From assembly GCA_020081605.1 (NCBI GenBank), contig JAHREC010000030.1, forward strand, positions 62,001 to 126,000: 64,000 bases of DNA, written 5' to 3'. The notes beneath the pieces were generated by a model. It saw only the letters and a list, made by a program, of their open reading frames with translations, was not told the origin of the DNA and made no database searches. The position numbers and the translations under genes were made by a program. Of the stretch, positions 39,315-48,601 are shown in pieces. Positions within the stretch are counted from its first letter, which is position 1. Every line of letters begins with the position of its first letter. The DNA comes from Albifimbria verrucaria (lineage: Eukaryota; Ascomycota; Sordariomycetes; Hypocreales; Stachybotryaceae).

Positions 39315-39600
39315 TGTGTTTGATGTAAAATTCCCTGATTTCTTGTAACAACCGCGGACAGCGCGTACTTTTGGCATTGCATGGAGTTGGTCGCAGTCGT
39401 AACTTTGCTTTCTCTATGTACCTTGTCTTCTTTGTCTGGGCCAGGCATGTAGTCGCCTTCCTTGCACATGGCGTACTGCCAACGGTTTTCATTGAGTCGG
39501 ATGTCGTTTAGGTTTAAAACAACGGGGGCATACTACTTGAACGGGGTTGTCAAGTTAAATACAGAATCATTCACCATGTCATAAATTTGCTCCTCGCCTC

Positions 39601-40194
39601 TCAAGCCTTGGTTGCGTTGAACTCTGCTACCGATACCAGCTTACCCACGATGTCGTACTTTTCGCTGAACCTCCCGTCCCAGCCCTCCAGGGACTCCTGC
39701 TCCTCGGGGCCAAGGCCCTCGAGGGTGTCGAGAGGCCCGTCGAGGTCCTTGGTGAGCATCTCCTCGTCGAAGCTGTTGCAGGCCAGGCCGCGGCTAGCAT
39801 CACGACCGGCAAAGTTGGAGTAAGGCCCGCCAGGCCCATAGAAGTTGCGCCCACGCGACACGTCGTAGACGCGGCCGCGCACGGCGAGGTAGACGGGCTG
39901 ACCGTTCTCGCCGTTGAAGGGAAGCAGTGTGCGGGGTGTGTAGGTACGGAAGACGGTGGGCGGGGTCGCGCGCGATAACGGGCCGTGGCGCGGGGCGGAT
40001 CAGGCTGTAGCAGGTGTAGGCGACGACGCCGAGGATGATGATGTTGAGGGGCGTGATAAAGGCGGCGCTGCGAGGGCGAGTCTTGGTTAGCGGGGAGTTT
40101 CTTCTCAGCGGCAGGACTGCGCAAGGGAAGCGTGGACTGACCTAGCCGGGCCTTTGGCAGCTTCCTGGTTCATGCGCTGCTCAACGTATTCCAT
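39601..40194 (-). CDS. dap1: DAP1/PGRMC-type cytochrome b5-like haem protein (frame broken)
   Basis: Membrane-associated progesterone receptor (MAPR) family; in yeast Dap1 binds haem and supports the P450 Erg11/CYP51. Exons on minus are 40194-40142 and 40067-39601 (74-bp intron); about 173 aa. Exon 1 gives MEYVEQRMNQEAAKGPAS. Exon 2 has one membrane segment (FITPLNIIILGVVAYTCYSL), then after two missing bases (GGG 39958-39960 and GGGG 39962-39965 on +) the b5-like domain: TLLPFNGENG, VYLAVRGRVYDVSRGRNFYGPGGPYSNFAGRDASRG, the acidic EMLTKDLDGPLDTL and WDGRFSEKYDIVGKL. The Tyr in YDVSRG and the Tyr in GPGGPYSNFAG correspond to haem-coordinating positions of the family. It is functionally linked to the CYP51 gene of this window, though 25 kb away. 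Confidence 0.9.
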
Positions 40195-40483
40195 TACGGC
40201 GGATTGAATCTGTGGTCAATGCGTGGGATGGAGAATCTCTGCCTAGTCGTGCGATGAACGCTTAAGAAATGCAGGTGCTGTATGGCGCAGGTTGAATCGA
40301 CTTTTGAGGGAGGCGCAGGATGCGGAGGATGGGCACTGACAATCCGATGGCAGGCCTGATTGCTTCTCGATGCTTCTGTAAGAGCTGCATTCCGTGCTTG
40401 GGTGGAGGTTTCGCGGTGTTGGTTGTGGGGCTAGTGTTTGTTAGTGACATAATGCTTATTGCGTGACATGATTTCCAACAATT
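40195..40483. other. spacer DAP1-tRNA
   Basis: DAP1 promoter and 5' UTR; nothing else is seen. It may contain an upstream non-coding exon, since ACAG (AG acceptor) lies just before the coding exon on the minus strand. Confidence 0.4.
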
Positions 40484-40556
40484 GGGGATGTGGTGTAGGG
40501 GTTCTCACATCTGCTTTGCATGTAGAAGGTCCGGGGTTCAAATCCCCGCGTCTCCA
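40484..40556 (+). tRNA. tRNA-Ala (anticodon UGC)
   Basis: 73-nt intronless tRNA. The acceptor GGGGATG pairs with CGTCTCC (one G-U-type and one U-G pair), discriminator A. The D-arm follows A-box TGGTGTAGGGG. The anticodon stem TCTGC/GTAGA has a 7-nt loop TTTGCAT, anticodon TGC. The T-arm is CGGGG-TTCAAAT-CCCCG with B-box GGTTCAAATCC. A T-run follows at 40560-40564. CCA is not encoded, as expected for a eukaryotic gene. Confidence 0.95.
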
Positions 40557-40559
40557 ATC

Positions 40560-40564
40560 TTTTT
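40560..40564 (+). terminator. RNA polymerase III T-run terminator
   Basis: Five T residues directly downstream of the tRNA-Ala 3' end, the usual pol III stop signal. Confidence 0.75.
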
Positions 40565-41165
40565 GAAGTTTGTGTCGACTCCCGACATTAGCCTTTTTAG
40601 TCCAACGCTTCGACAACTGTCTCGTGTTGGATAATTCATCCATCTTCATCTTATTCTTTTTACTATTATCTCCCACCAAACCGGCATTTCTAATTTTCAC
40701 GAAGTGCCCTGTTTCAGTTCCTCAAAGTGACATACTGCACTGGTATGTTATACTCAGTCAGTTATGGTGATATACCTACCTTTTGTCTTGAGGTTGCTGT
40801 CTAAGAATGCAGTTTTATCATTCATTATGTGAGGTCTGCTTTAATCCAAACACAACATTACTTGGCGTTACTTGTTCAAGCTCTCAAAATGTATCGACGC
40901 AAGTTCTTACATAGAAGACCCCGGCTGACTCGATACAAATGTAGACATGCATATCCATCATACGCCACAGCCCACATAATAGGGCGCATTATCAGTTATT
41001 TCCTTTTTCTTTCTATCAAAGCCCATTTGATCTTGTGAGCCCAACACGCTAGATACAGTCCATGTCCCCTGTTTCCCATCATGGGATTGTCGCTATAATT
41101 CAATGACCTTTTAAGCAAGGACGCATGGGTTCATTCATGTCCTACAACACACCTCCTCTCCTAAG
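40565..41165. other. spacer tRNA-MIOX 3' end
   Basis: 600 bases, AT-leaning, with the MIOX 3' UTR at its right end. No gene is seen. Confidence 0.5.
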
Positions 41166-42085
41166 TCACCATCTGACTACCTTTTGTGGGAAGAACTCAT
41201 CCAAAAGCTCCATATAATATGGCTTCAGCTCGTTCACGTCGGGCACAGAGTCGCTCTTGCTATATAGGTCGTAGGGGTTGAATGCTTGAACAGCCTTCAA
41301 CATCTCCCAGTCCTTTTCACACATCAACTCCCTGTACGCGCCCTCTCTGTGCCAAGGGTAAAAGGAGTGGTAGCGAATCATGGCGAGAGCCTGGTCAGGC
41401 AACGTAGACTGATCCTTGACGACATGATAGAGATATTCGTCGTGACCCCAGCTCAGCATCACGTTGTCTAGACCACAGCCCGGTGAATAGATGCCATACT
41501 TGGTTGAGTATACGGGGTCTGATGCATCAGGGTTGCTAGAAAATGTGTCGGGGTAAATTATCCGCTTGTCAAACGCACATCCAACTGGGAATGTGTCGCC
41601 TACTACGTCCCATTGCCCCTGGGTCTTTAGATCCTCAAAGAACAGCATGAGCTTGCCTAGATCATGGATCAGACCAGTCACCTGCATCCACCGAGGCTTG
41701 CCATCACGTCGGATAGCTTCGGCAGACTGTAGTAGATGCTCGATTTGTGACAACGACGTGTCTGGATCAGACTCATCGACAAGGGTGTCCAGCTTCTCCA
41801 TAGCCTCCCAGACAGTCATCTCGGGACGCTTACGGGACGCGCTGTGAAAGCGGTTGCGAGCCGCCAGGTTGTAGGCGACCGTTTGTTTCTCATGTTGCTC
41901 ATGGTAGAAGGTCTTGACACGGTCACATGCTTCCTCGTACTGGCGGAAGGTAGACCTATCTTTTGGGCGTCGAACTTGGATTTGGAGTCGTACTTGATGG
42001 AGTTCACATCGTCAATGGCGTCGGAGATGTCATCAAGGGAAGAGGCAACGTTGACGACGTCGTCGCTTATGGCAGAGGGAGCCAT
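41166..42085 (-). CDS. miox: myo-inositol oxygenase (one frame break)
   Basis: Cytosolic di-iron oxygenase that converts myo-inositol to D-glucuronate. Intronless, about 306 aa. A single A is missing: the + strand TTTT run at 41961-41964 should be five, which joins KFDAQK to DRSTFRQYEEACDRVKTFY. The core matches the animal enzyme closely: MTVWEAMEKLDTLVDESDPDT, LIHDLGK (iron ligands His-Asp), VGDTFPVGCAFD, GLDNVMLSWGHDEYLYHV (His ligand), MIRYHSFYPWH (His ligand), FNPYDLYSKS (Asp ligand) and the C-terminal KPYYMELLDEFFP. The start MAPSAISDD is the first ATG of the conserved frame and lies 1.48 kb from the start of the divergent aldo-keto reductase. MIOX is the entry step of inositol catabolism to glucuronate. 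Confidence 0.95.
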
Positions 42086-43123
42086 GCCGGCACACGGTGT
42101 TATGTATATGGAGTGGAGCGGAAAGCCGTTTGGTAGCGATAGAAGACTTGTTGGAGAGTCTTAGATTTTGGAGATGAAGTGTGTAAAGATGGAAGCGTAA
42201 GAGAGAGAGGGAGCCAGGATTCACGTTCCCATGGCAGACTTGGGCGGTGCTTTTGAAGGTCGACGGACGTGTTTGCCTCCACAATAGCACCCCGCGTCCT
42301 TGCCCCAATGTTTGAAAACGTGTTGTCATCATGGGCTCCAGCTTGCTGCAGACTTCTCACGATCTTGTCCAACTATATGCTGGGCCGTGCCTATCAAACG
42401 TAGGGTCTATGTCAAGTGGAGCTAGGTTCGCCGACAATTTCCAAGTTGAGTTAAGCGGCACTGATTGGTTTGCTTGACGCCGCCGACAACTGCCTCCCTC
42501 GTCAAAACCGGTTCGTACTTGGCCAATCATGGGGTAGGGACAGCCAGTGTATGTTCAGGAACCCGGCGAGCATTGCTAGACGAAGACATCGTGGTGGGTT
42601 CAAGGGTCCTCTCTGGAACGTTGGTCCATGCATGTGCCTGGAAACACCGCCACATGATCAATTCGATTCATTGAACAGCTGGGGTTGGTAAGGCAGCCAA
42701 GGGACCCTCAGGGAAAGAGAGAGAGCAGTGCAGACCCCTGACGTAGGGCACAATTCAGTGGAGGGGAGGGGTGAGGAGGCTAGCCTGTTCAGATCGCGCC
42801 AACACGAAACCAATCAAGACAATCGCTTTGCGTCGGGCATATCTATCTTGGATAAACCAGCAAGGCCTAACAGACTGCCTTGATTACGCTTTGGCACGGG
42901 CAAGAGTCTTGGTCGGAAGCCGTGGATGTGGATGCTCGAATCTGCGGCCAATGAACGGTTCATCTCGATCTGTCCACCGCATCTCCAAGGAATGCAAAAG
43001 AAAAATTGCAAACCCCCAGATGCGGGAAACGGCCGACGACAAGTATATCACTTGGTTGATTTGAATCTCCGCATGTGGGCCTTTAGATGTGCTGCAAACC
43101 CACCCTAAAGTAGCCGGATAAAA

Positions 43124-43147
43124 GCGGATCTAACGCCTTAAATCCGC
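43124..43147. promoter_or_regulatory. 10-bp inverted repeat, candidate operator
   Basis: GCGGATCTAA (43124-43133), 4-bp spacer, TTAAATCCGC (43138-43147): arms match 9 of 10. CGG/CCG ends resemble sites for dimeric Zn2Cys6 activators. A third copy of TTAAATCCGC lies at 43246-43255. The regulator is unknown. Confidence 0.5.
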
Positions 43148-43426
43148 CGTTTGGATGGAGAGGCCACGCCCAGAGCTGCATCAGTCAGCAGGCGTTTGGT
43201 GTAACCAGTCTAAAGTCTCCAACCGACTTGCAAGAGCGACAATGTTTAAATCCGCTGCGTAAGGCAAACGTGCATGAGGCGGCTCCACGACGGAGACAGT
43301 AGCCAGAGCGATCCCACTGCCGTTGGTAAGATGTTGATACACGATCGAAGCATGTGGACTCTCGGCGCGGCGGACTTGATTGGCACTGACCAAGGGCCGT
43401 GTCGGAGTCCCGACATTGAGTTTGTG

Positions 43427-43433
43427 TATAAAA
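43427..43433 (+). promoter_or_regulatory. TATA box of aldo-keto reductase
   Basis: TATAAAA sits 139 bases before the reductase ATG. Confidence 0.5.
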
Positions 43434-43565
43434 ACCTCGACCCGGGCAGCTCTCACATGGCTTCCCAGAATCTGCCATTCAGCCTCGATAACTTCCTGTG
43501 TAGCTCAAATCAGTCTCGCCTAACTTCACTATTCTTGTCAAAACTTGCGTCTACTGTTTGAAATC

Positions 43566-44737
43566 ATGGCTCCTCCCGTGCAACAGCCTTTGCGCCAACT
43601 GGGTTCAAATGGCCCTGAAATTCCCATTGTCGGCTTCGGACTCATGGGTCTGAGCGTGGGTTATGGCGATGTCGCGTAAGCTTGCGGTTCTCTTGTCGAG
43701 GCAGAAACACAACATGACTAACGCTGGTGCCGATGACTTGACAGTTCGGATGACGAACGTCTCAAGGTCCTTGACCGAGCTTGGGAGATTGGCTGCACCC
43801 ATTGGGATACTGCCGATTCTTATGCCGACTCAGAAGATCTTGTTGGGAAATGGTTCAAGTTGCACCCTGAACGGCGAGCTGACATCTTCCTGGCCACCAA
43901 GTTTGCCTTGAAGGTGATGGAGGACGTCAGCGAGCAAGAAGTGTTCAACCTCGGCCGAGACTCATCTCCCGAGTACTGCAAAGCATCTTTTGAATCGAGT
44001 CTGAAGCGGCTGGGTGTTGATTACATCGATCTCTACTACGTTCACCGGGTTGATAAGAAGACACCCATAGAGAAGACCATGGAAGTCTTGAAGCAGCTAA
44101 GGGAGTTAGTAACGCCCGTCGTATTGAGTTAGAACGAGAAACTAACCATATTTGCAGGGAGGGTAAGATCAAGCACATCGGCCTCTCCGAGGTCTCATCG
44201 AACACTCTTCGTCGAGCACATGCCATCCACCCGGTTGCCGCCGTCCAGGTCGAGTACAGCCCCTGGAACCTTGAGATTGAGGGTGACGCCGGCACACACT
44301 TGATGAAGACGTGCGAGGAGCTTGGCGTGGCGATTATCGCTTACTCCCCTGGGCCGCGGCATGCTAACAGGCCGTTATCGTTCACTCGACGACTTTGATC
44401 AATCTGACATGCGCCGCTTATACAACCGATTCCAGCCCGAGAATTTCGCAAAGAACATCGAGTTGGTAGATCGTTTCAAGGGCCTAGCAGAGAAGAAGGG
44501 TTGCACCCTAGCCAGTTGGTGCTGGCGTGGCTTTCCAAACAGAGCGACGGAAGCCGCGTTTTTGTCATCCCTGGCACGAAGAGCGTCAAGTATCTAGAGG
44601 AGAACGTCCAAGCGGCCCATGTGGAGTTGACGAGCGAGGAGGAAGCGGAGCTGAGGGCGCTGGCGTCGGCTAGTGTGCCTGGAGGAGATCGGCAACTCTT
44701 CTTCGGTCAGTATGTAGAGTCTGTGCCTTTGGAGTGA
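43566..44737 (+). CDS. aldo-keto reductase (YakC/AKR13-like; two break sites)
   Basis: NADPH-dependent carbonyl reductase. Exons are 43566-43675, 43745-44104 and 44158-44737; about 350 aa when corrected. The AKR fold reads [22 protein letters not shown], then the catalytic tetrad: Asp and Tyr in [11 protein letters not shown], Lys in LATKFAL, His in YYVHRVD. The rest follows family order: [40 protein letters not shown], and the cofactor motif [17 protein letters not shown]. Breaks: CCCC at 44346-44349 is short by two bases, and CCC at 44506-44508 by one. The introns use GTAAGC and GTTAGT donors with matching phases. Because it is divergent from MIOX it might reduce glucuronate or a related aldehyde, but the subfamily also contains pyridoxal and general carbonyl reductases; substrate is undetermined. 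Confidence 0.88.
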
Positions 44738-47275
44738 TGACAATTTCGACATGGAGGAGAGCAGGGGAACGCTCGGATCCGAGGTTGACAAGCCGTCATC
44801 GTTGCGACAACAATAGAATGGTACTTTTGAAACTAAACGAATCCAGGAGGAAGTTTGACCAAATCTGGGCAACTATTGGACATGATGACGAGCTAGCTGC
44901 CTCTGGCAAAGATGGGGACGGGGTCTATAATCAACTGTCACGGATATTGTTATATCACTTGAGGGAAGGTCGGATAGGAGAAGGAGTATTTGCCAGGGTT
45001 AAGGTTCATACAGACTCCAGTTCCAGGGGCGAGAAGAGACAACAAACGTTATTTACACTTATCAATGAATCAGCCGCTTGTGGACCCAGACCCTTGGCAG
45101 CGCTACTGCAGCATAGCATACGTGCCCTATCCGTCTAAGCCGTCTTTACAGAAAGCCGTTGGATGTAGCCTTGCTTAGCTCCGTCGTATCCTCTTCTCTT
45201 CAACCCTCCTTATTCTTACTCCACACGGTGATGCTGAGCTCGTTTTGCCACGGAGGTGGTTATATGTAACCCCTGAAGTGAAGTTGAAGAGCGTCGCGTA
45301 TCTACAAGGCGACTGCATACTGAGATACTTATAAATGAAGAACTACGGTATAAACGTTGGCGTAGTTGTACAGTAGGCAAAGAAGACATGCTGTTCTGTG
45401 CAGTGACAGTTGGCCGTGGCTTTGGCCGATCCCGACGGCTTGGTCGGGCTTAAAGGAAGGGATCCTTACGCCAAAGGATCTGCATGCCCATGACCACTTG
45501 CACAGTTCGAGATGCACGCAATCATCGCAAGAAGAGGGTGTGGGCCGCTTAGCTTGCCGAGTGTACAAGGATGGAGGAGGCAACATGGCATCATACACGG
45601 CTATGGTTGGGTGTCAGGAACATACGAGAAGCACGCAAACACGGTGGCTTGTATACACAGGAAGCTAAAAGGTGCATTCGTGATTCGTGGAGAGGGCGGT
45701 TGATAACATGAATCCTAACCTTTCCGCACATGTAACCCATTTGACATGCCAAGAGTTGTCGCGATGGTGGGGAGGCACTCGAAAAGGCTTCTATCAATAG
45801 AGCTGCTTTTAGTGCTTACCAGTTAGTGTCGAGATATCAGCGATGGTTCCATGAAGCTGAGGCCATATCTTATTTGGATGGCCAAGGGAGGGATTTCACA
45901 AACAGGACCCAGGTCAAATGTCTCGTCAAAGTCAGACCAGACCAGTGGTTCAGACAACGTCCTGAACCTTGCTAGTGTGATCGAACCCCTACGAGGCAAG
46001 TCAGCGAAGACTGGGCGGAAGCAAGACGCCACCAGCAAAAGTGTGGGTGAGTGCAACGGTAGGGGATTCGTAGGCCGGCAAATCATGGTTGGGCCCGAGA
46101 ATAGCTAGCTTGTCGTAAGCCATGGATCATCACACGTAAATGAACTGGGCGTTTGCAGAGTGATTGGAGCTCCGCAACGGTGCATGATAATGGTGGAAAC
46201 AGCATGAGCATGCGTTCCGGAGGAGGGAAGCAGCCTGGTTGTCTCTTATTTCAAACACATATACCCCGGTTGCCGTCCGCCATCGCAACTGAACGAATGC
46301 CAGTGCGCGCTCCTGGCGGCGGGCTCGCGCAGCAGGTGTGGATACGATAGGCACAAGGCGTGAGAGGAAGGAGGCGGCAGACTGGTGCGTAGCAAGCCAT
46401 CCCATGTGCAGAGAGCGGCATGTTTGCAGGTTGATGCGACTTGGGCATGGCGTTGTGTCTATCGTTGGTCCTTAAAGTACCATAGTACAATGTTTGGCCA
46501 CCAGCTACCGACGACGGATGCGACTCCGTAGCCAATGGCAGAGCTCGGAGTCGCCTCCAGGCTTTGTAGCCAATGAGAAGACGCAATAAATCGGAGAAAA
46601 GTCCGAAAGTGGCCTATCCCATCTACTAGAACAGGACAGGGATGGATCGCCTACAACTTAATACATTCACGCACGTTTCCAGCATCTCGATGGTCTGTCT
46701 AACCAGTCGCCATTTGCCCAAACTATGCTTTACCCCCCATATGATTTGCTTTGCTGTGCCAATTGCAGCCTCCTCGCGGCTGATCATGATTGCAAGGGCT
46801 TGCCTTGCTCGAAGCCGACCAGGCCCCGGTCTGTCAAAAATGTTCCCCGCTTGCGTTTGCGCGTGCGTCGCCGACGCCCCGGGCTCACTTCACACACCCT
46901 CCATACCAACAAGAATGTTTTAGGGCGAGTTGGCAACTGTTCCGAGGGATGAACAGATATCGAGCCCGTTTCAGGGATTTATTACAGCGTAGACTACATA
47001 TAAGCCCAGAATCCCAAACCACCCTCTCTCGGCTTCATCGCCTCCTTCTCTGTGCTGCGTTCCCCGATGTCCATGATCCGAATCGCACAGAGCGCTTTTG
47101 ATGTACTCTCATCTGTCTAGGATTGGTGCCAGCCCGTTTAGGCCTTTTTGGTAGTCAGCTAGCGAGCTTCTGGGGCACCTGAGTGTCATCCTCATTCACT
47201 CGTCTTTTGTCTTCCTCTTCCTCTTCCTCTTCTTCCTCCCCGAGTCCTCTCAATCGCAGCGCCGCCCAGCATTTC
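44738..47275. other. 2.5-kb intergenic stretch
   Basis: No supported gene on either strand, even allowing for frame errors. The right end is a CT-rich 5' flank of the bZIP gene, with (CCTCTT)n at about 47213-47235. Confidence 0.5.
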
Positions 47276-48601
47276 ATGTCGACCTACATCGACCCGTGGC
47301 CCTGTGTTCCTCCTGAGGCAGGATCCACCGAGCAGCTCGCCAGGATGGCCACCATCTTGGCCGTTGCATATCCTCCGGCCGCAGTGCGTGGGCAGGTGGA
47401 CCAAGTGTGGCCCTGGCCCGGTCATAGCTTGGATGGCCAGCCCGTCGCAACCAGCCAAGCCGGGGGTCATCTGCATTCCCAACCAGCCGACACACCCCCA
47501 TCAATAACTGACTCCGGTTCCGCCTCGTCCCAGCAGGCCAACACTCCAAGCAGCCTCCAAGATGACGCCTTCCGGGTGCCTGCTCCCAGCAAACATATGC
47601 TCGGTCCTGTAGACTCTCAATCCAACCGGCAACCAAGATACCCTGAACCGCGCCGCAAAATGCCTGGTCATCAACCCCCAGGAAGAAACAATCGCCAATG
47701 CCGGGTTCTGCCTCTGCCTCTGCCTCAGCCTCAGCCTCAGCCTCTGCCTCCGCCCCTGCCACCAGGCCTGACCACATCTCCTCCTCCACCACCTCCTCTA
47801 ACCCCAAACCCAAACCCAAGAAGCGTGGCCGCAAACCCAAGAACCCTCCCGAGGCCAGCCCTACCCCCCACCGCAGGATCACCTTGATGACTTCGAGGAC
47901 TTCGAGGATTTCGACGACGACCTCGACGACTTCGAAGATGACGATCTTCCCAAGGATCCCCGCAGGCGCCGAACCCTTGAACGGAACCGCATTGCCGCCA
48001 AGAAGTGCCGTGTCCGCAAACGCGACGAGGCCTCTGCTCTCGCTTCCCGTGAGCAGGCCGTCGAGGACCAGAACCGATATCTCTCTACCTGCTTCAACTC
48101 CTTGTCTACAGAGGTCTACCTTCTCAAGACCGAGCTGCTGCGTCACACCCACTGCAACTGCACCCTGATCCAAGAATACATCGCCAACGAGGCCAAGCGC
48201 TCCGTTGAGAAGCTCAATTCCTCCCTTCCGTAACCCACTCATGCAGCTACACAACTCCTACTGGCCTGGAAAACCAAACAAGGCGGAGCAGCTACTTCGA
48301 TGCTGAGTCTGCTTCCTTCCAGAACCACACCGCTCCCGACGTCTCCGCGGCAGAGCCCAGCCTTGATGGCTGGATGGACAAGCTCCACATACCCGGCAAC
48401 AACATCACCCCAAACCCAATGTACGGCCGGTTGCATCCCGACGCACAAACTGATGCGCATGGCCACGTGTGCGACGAAATCCGCGCTCCGCCAAGCGGTC
48501 AGATGGCTGATTTCGACCTCTCCTCGCAAGGGCAAAACTTTGGGCAAATGTTAGACACGATGCCGCAATATGAGCCACCCTATTTCAAACCCCAACACTA
48601 G
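47276..48601 (+). CDS. bZIP transcription factor with AT-hook-like motif (three frame breaks)
   Basis: Nuclear DNA-binding protein, intronless, about 442 aa after correction, starting MSTYIDPWPCVPPEAGS. The basic region LERNRIAAKKCRVRKRDE fits the ATF/CREB-type N-x2-A-A-x-K/S-C-R pattern. It is followed by a leucine-zipper-like helix (REQAVEDQNRYLSTCFNSL, EVYLLKTELL) and the conserved RHTHCNCTLIQEYIANEA segment seen in fungal members. Upstream are a (SA)n repeat, PKPKPKKRGRKPK (AT-hook-like, RGRKP core) and a very acidic Asp/Glu/Phe block immediately before the basic region. Breaks: CCCCC 47675-47679, CCCCCC 47864-47869 and CCC 48223-48225. The C-terminus ends PYFKPQH. The ORF continues upstream of this ATG without another ATG, so the start is supported but not certain. 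Confidence 0.85.
47704..47757. repeat. (TCTGCC/TCAGCC)n microsatellite within bZIP CDS
   Basis: Hexanucleotide repeat encoding Ser-Ala dipeptides in the corrected bZIP frame. In the antisense it produces a long Ala-Glu frame that is not a gene. Confidence 0.85.

Larger units (their letters stand above)
42086..43565. promoter_or_regulatory. shared divergent promoter region MIOX / aldo-keto reductase
   Basis: 1.48 kb between divergent starts. Contains an inverted repeat of GCGGAT(C/T)TAA at 43124-43147, a further copy of TTAAATCCGC at 43246-43255 and a TATA box for the reductase at 43427-43433. No gene is supported inside. Confidence 0.55.

Noticed and set aside
47274..48254. 326-codon open frame on the minus strand with an Ala-Glu repeat
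   Set aside because: It is antisense to the bZIP gene; the repeat is the reverse of the Ser-Ala microsatellite, and the bZIP signature on + is decisive.
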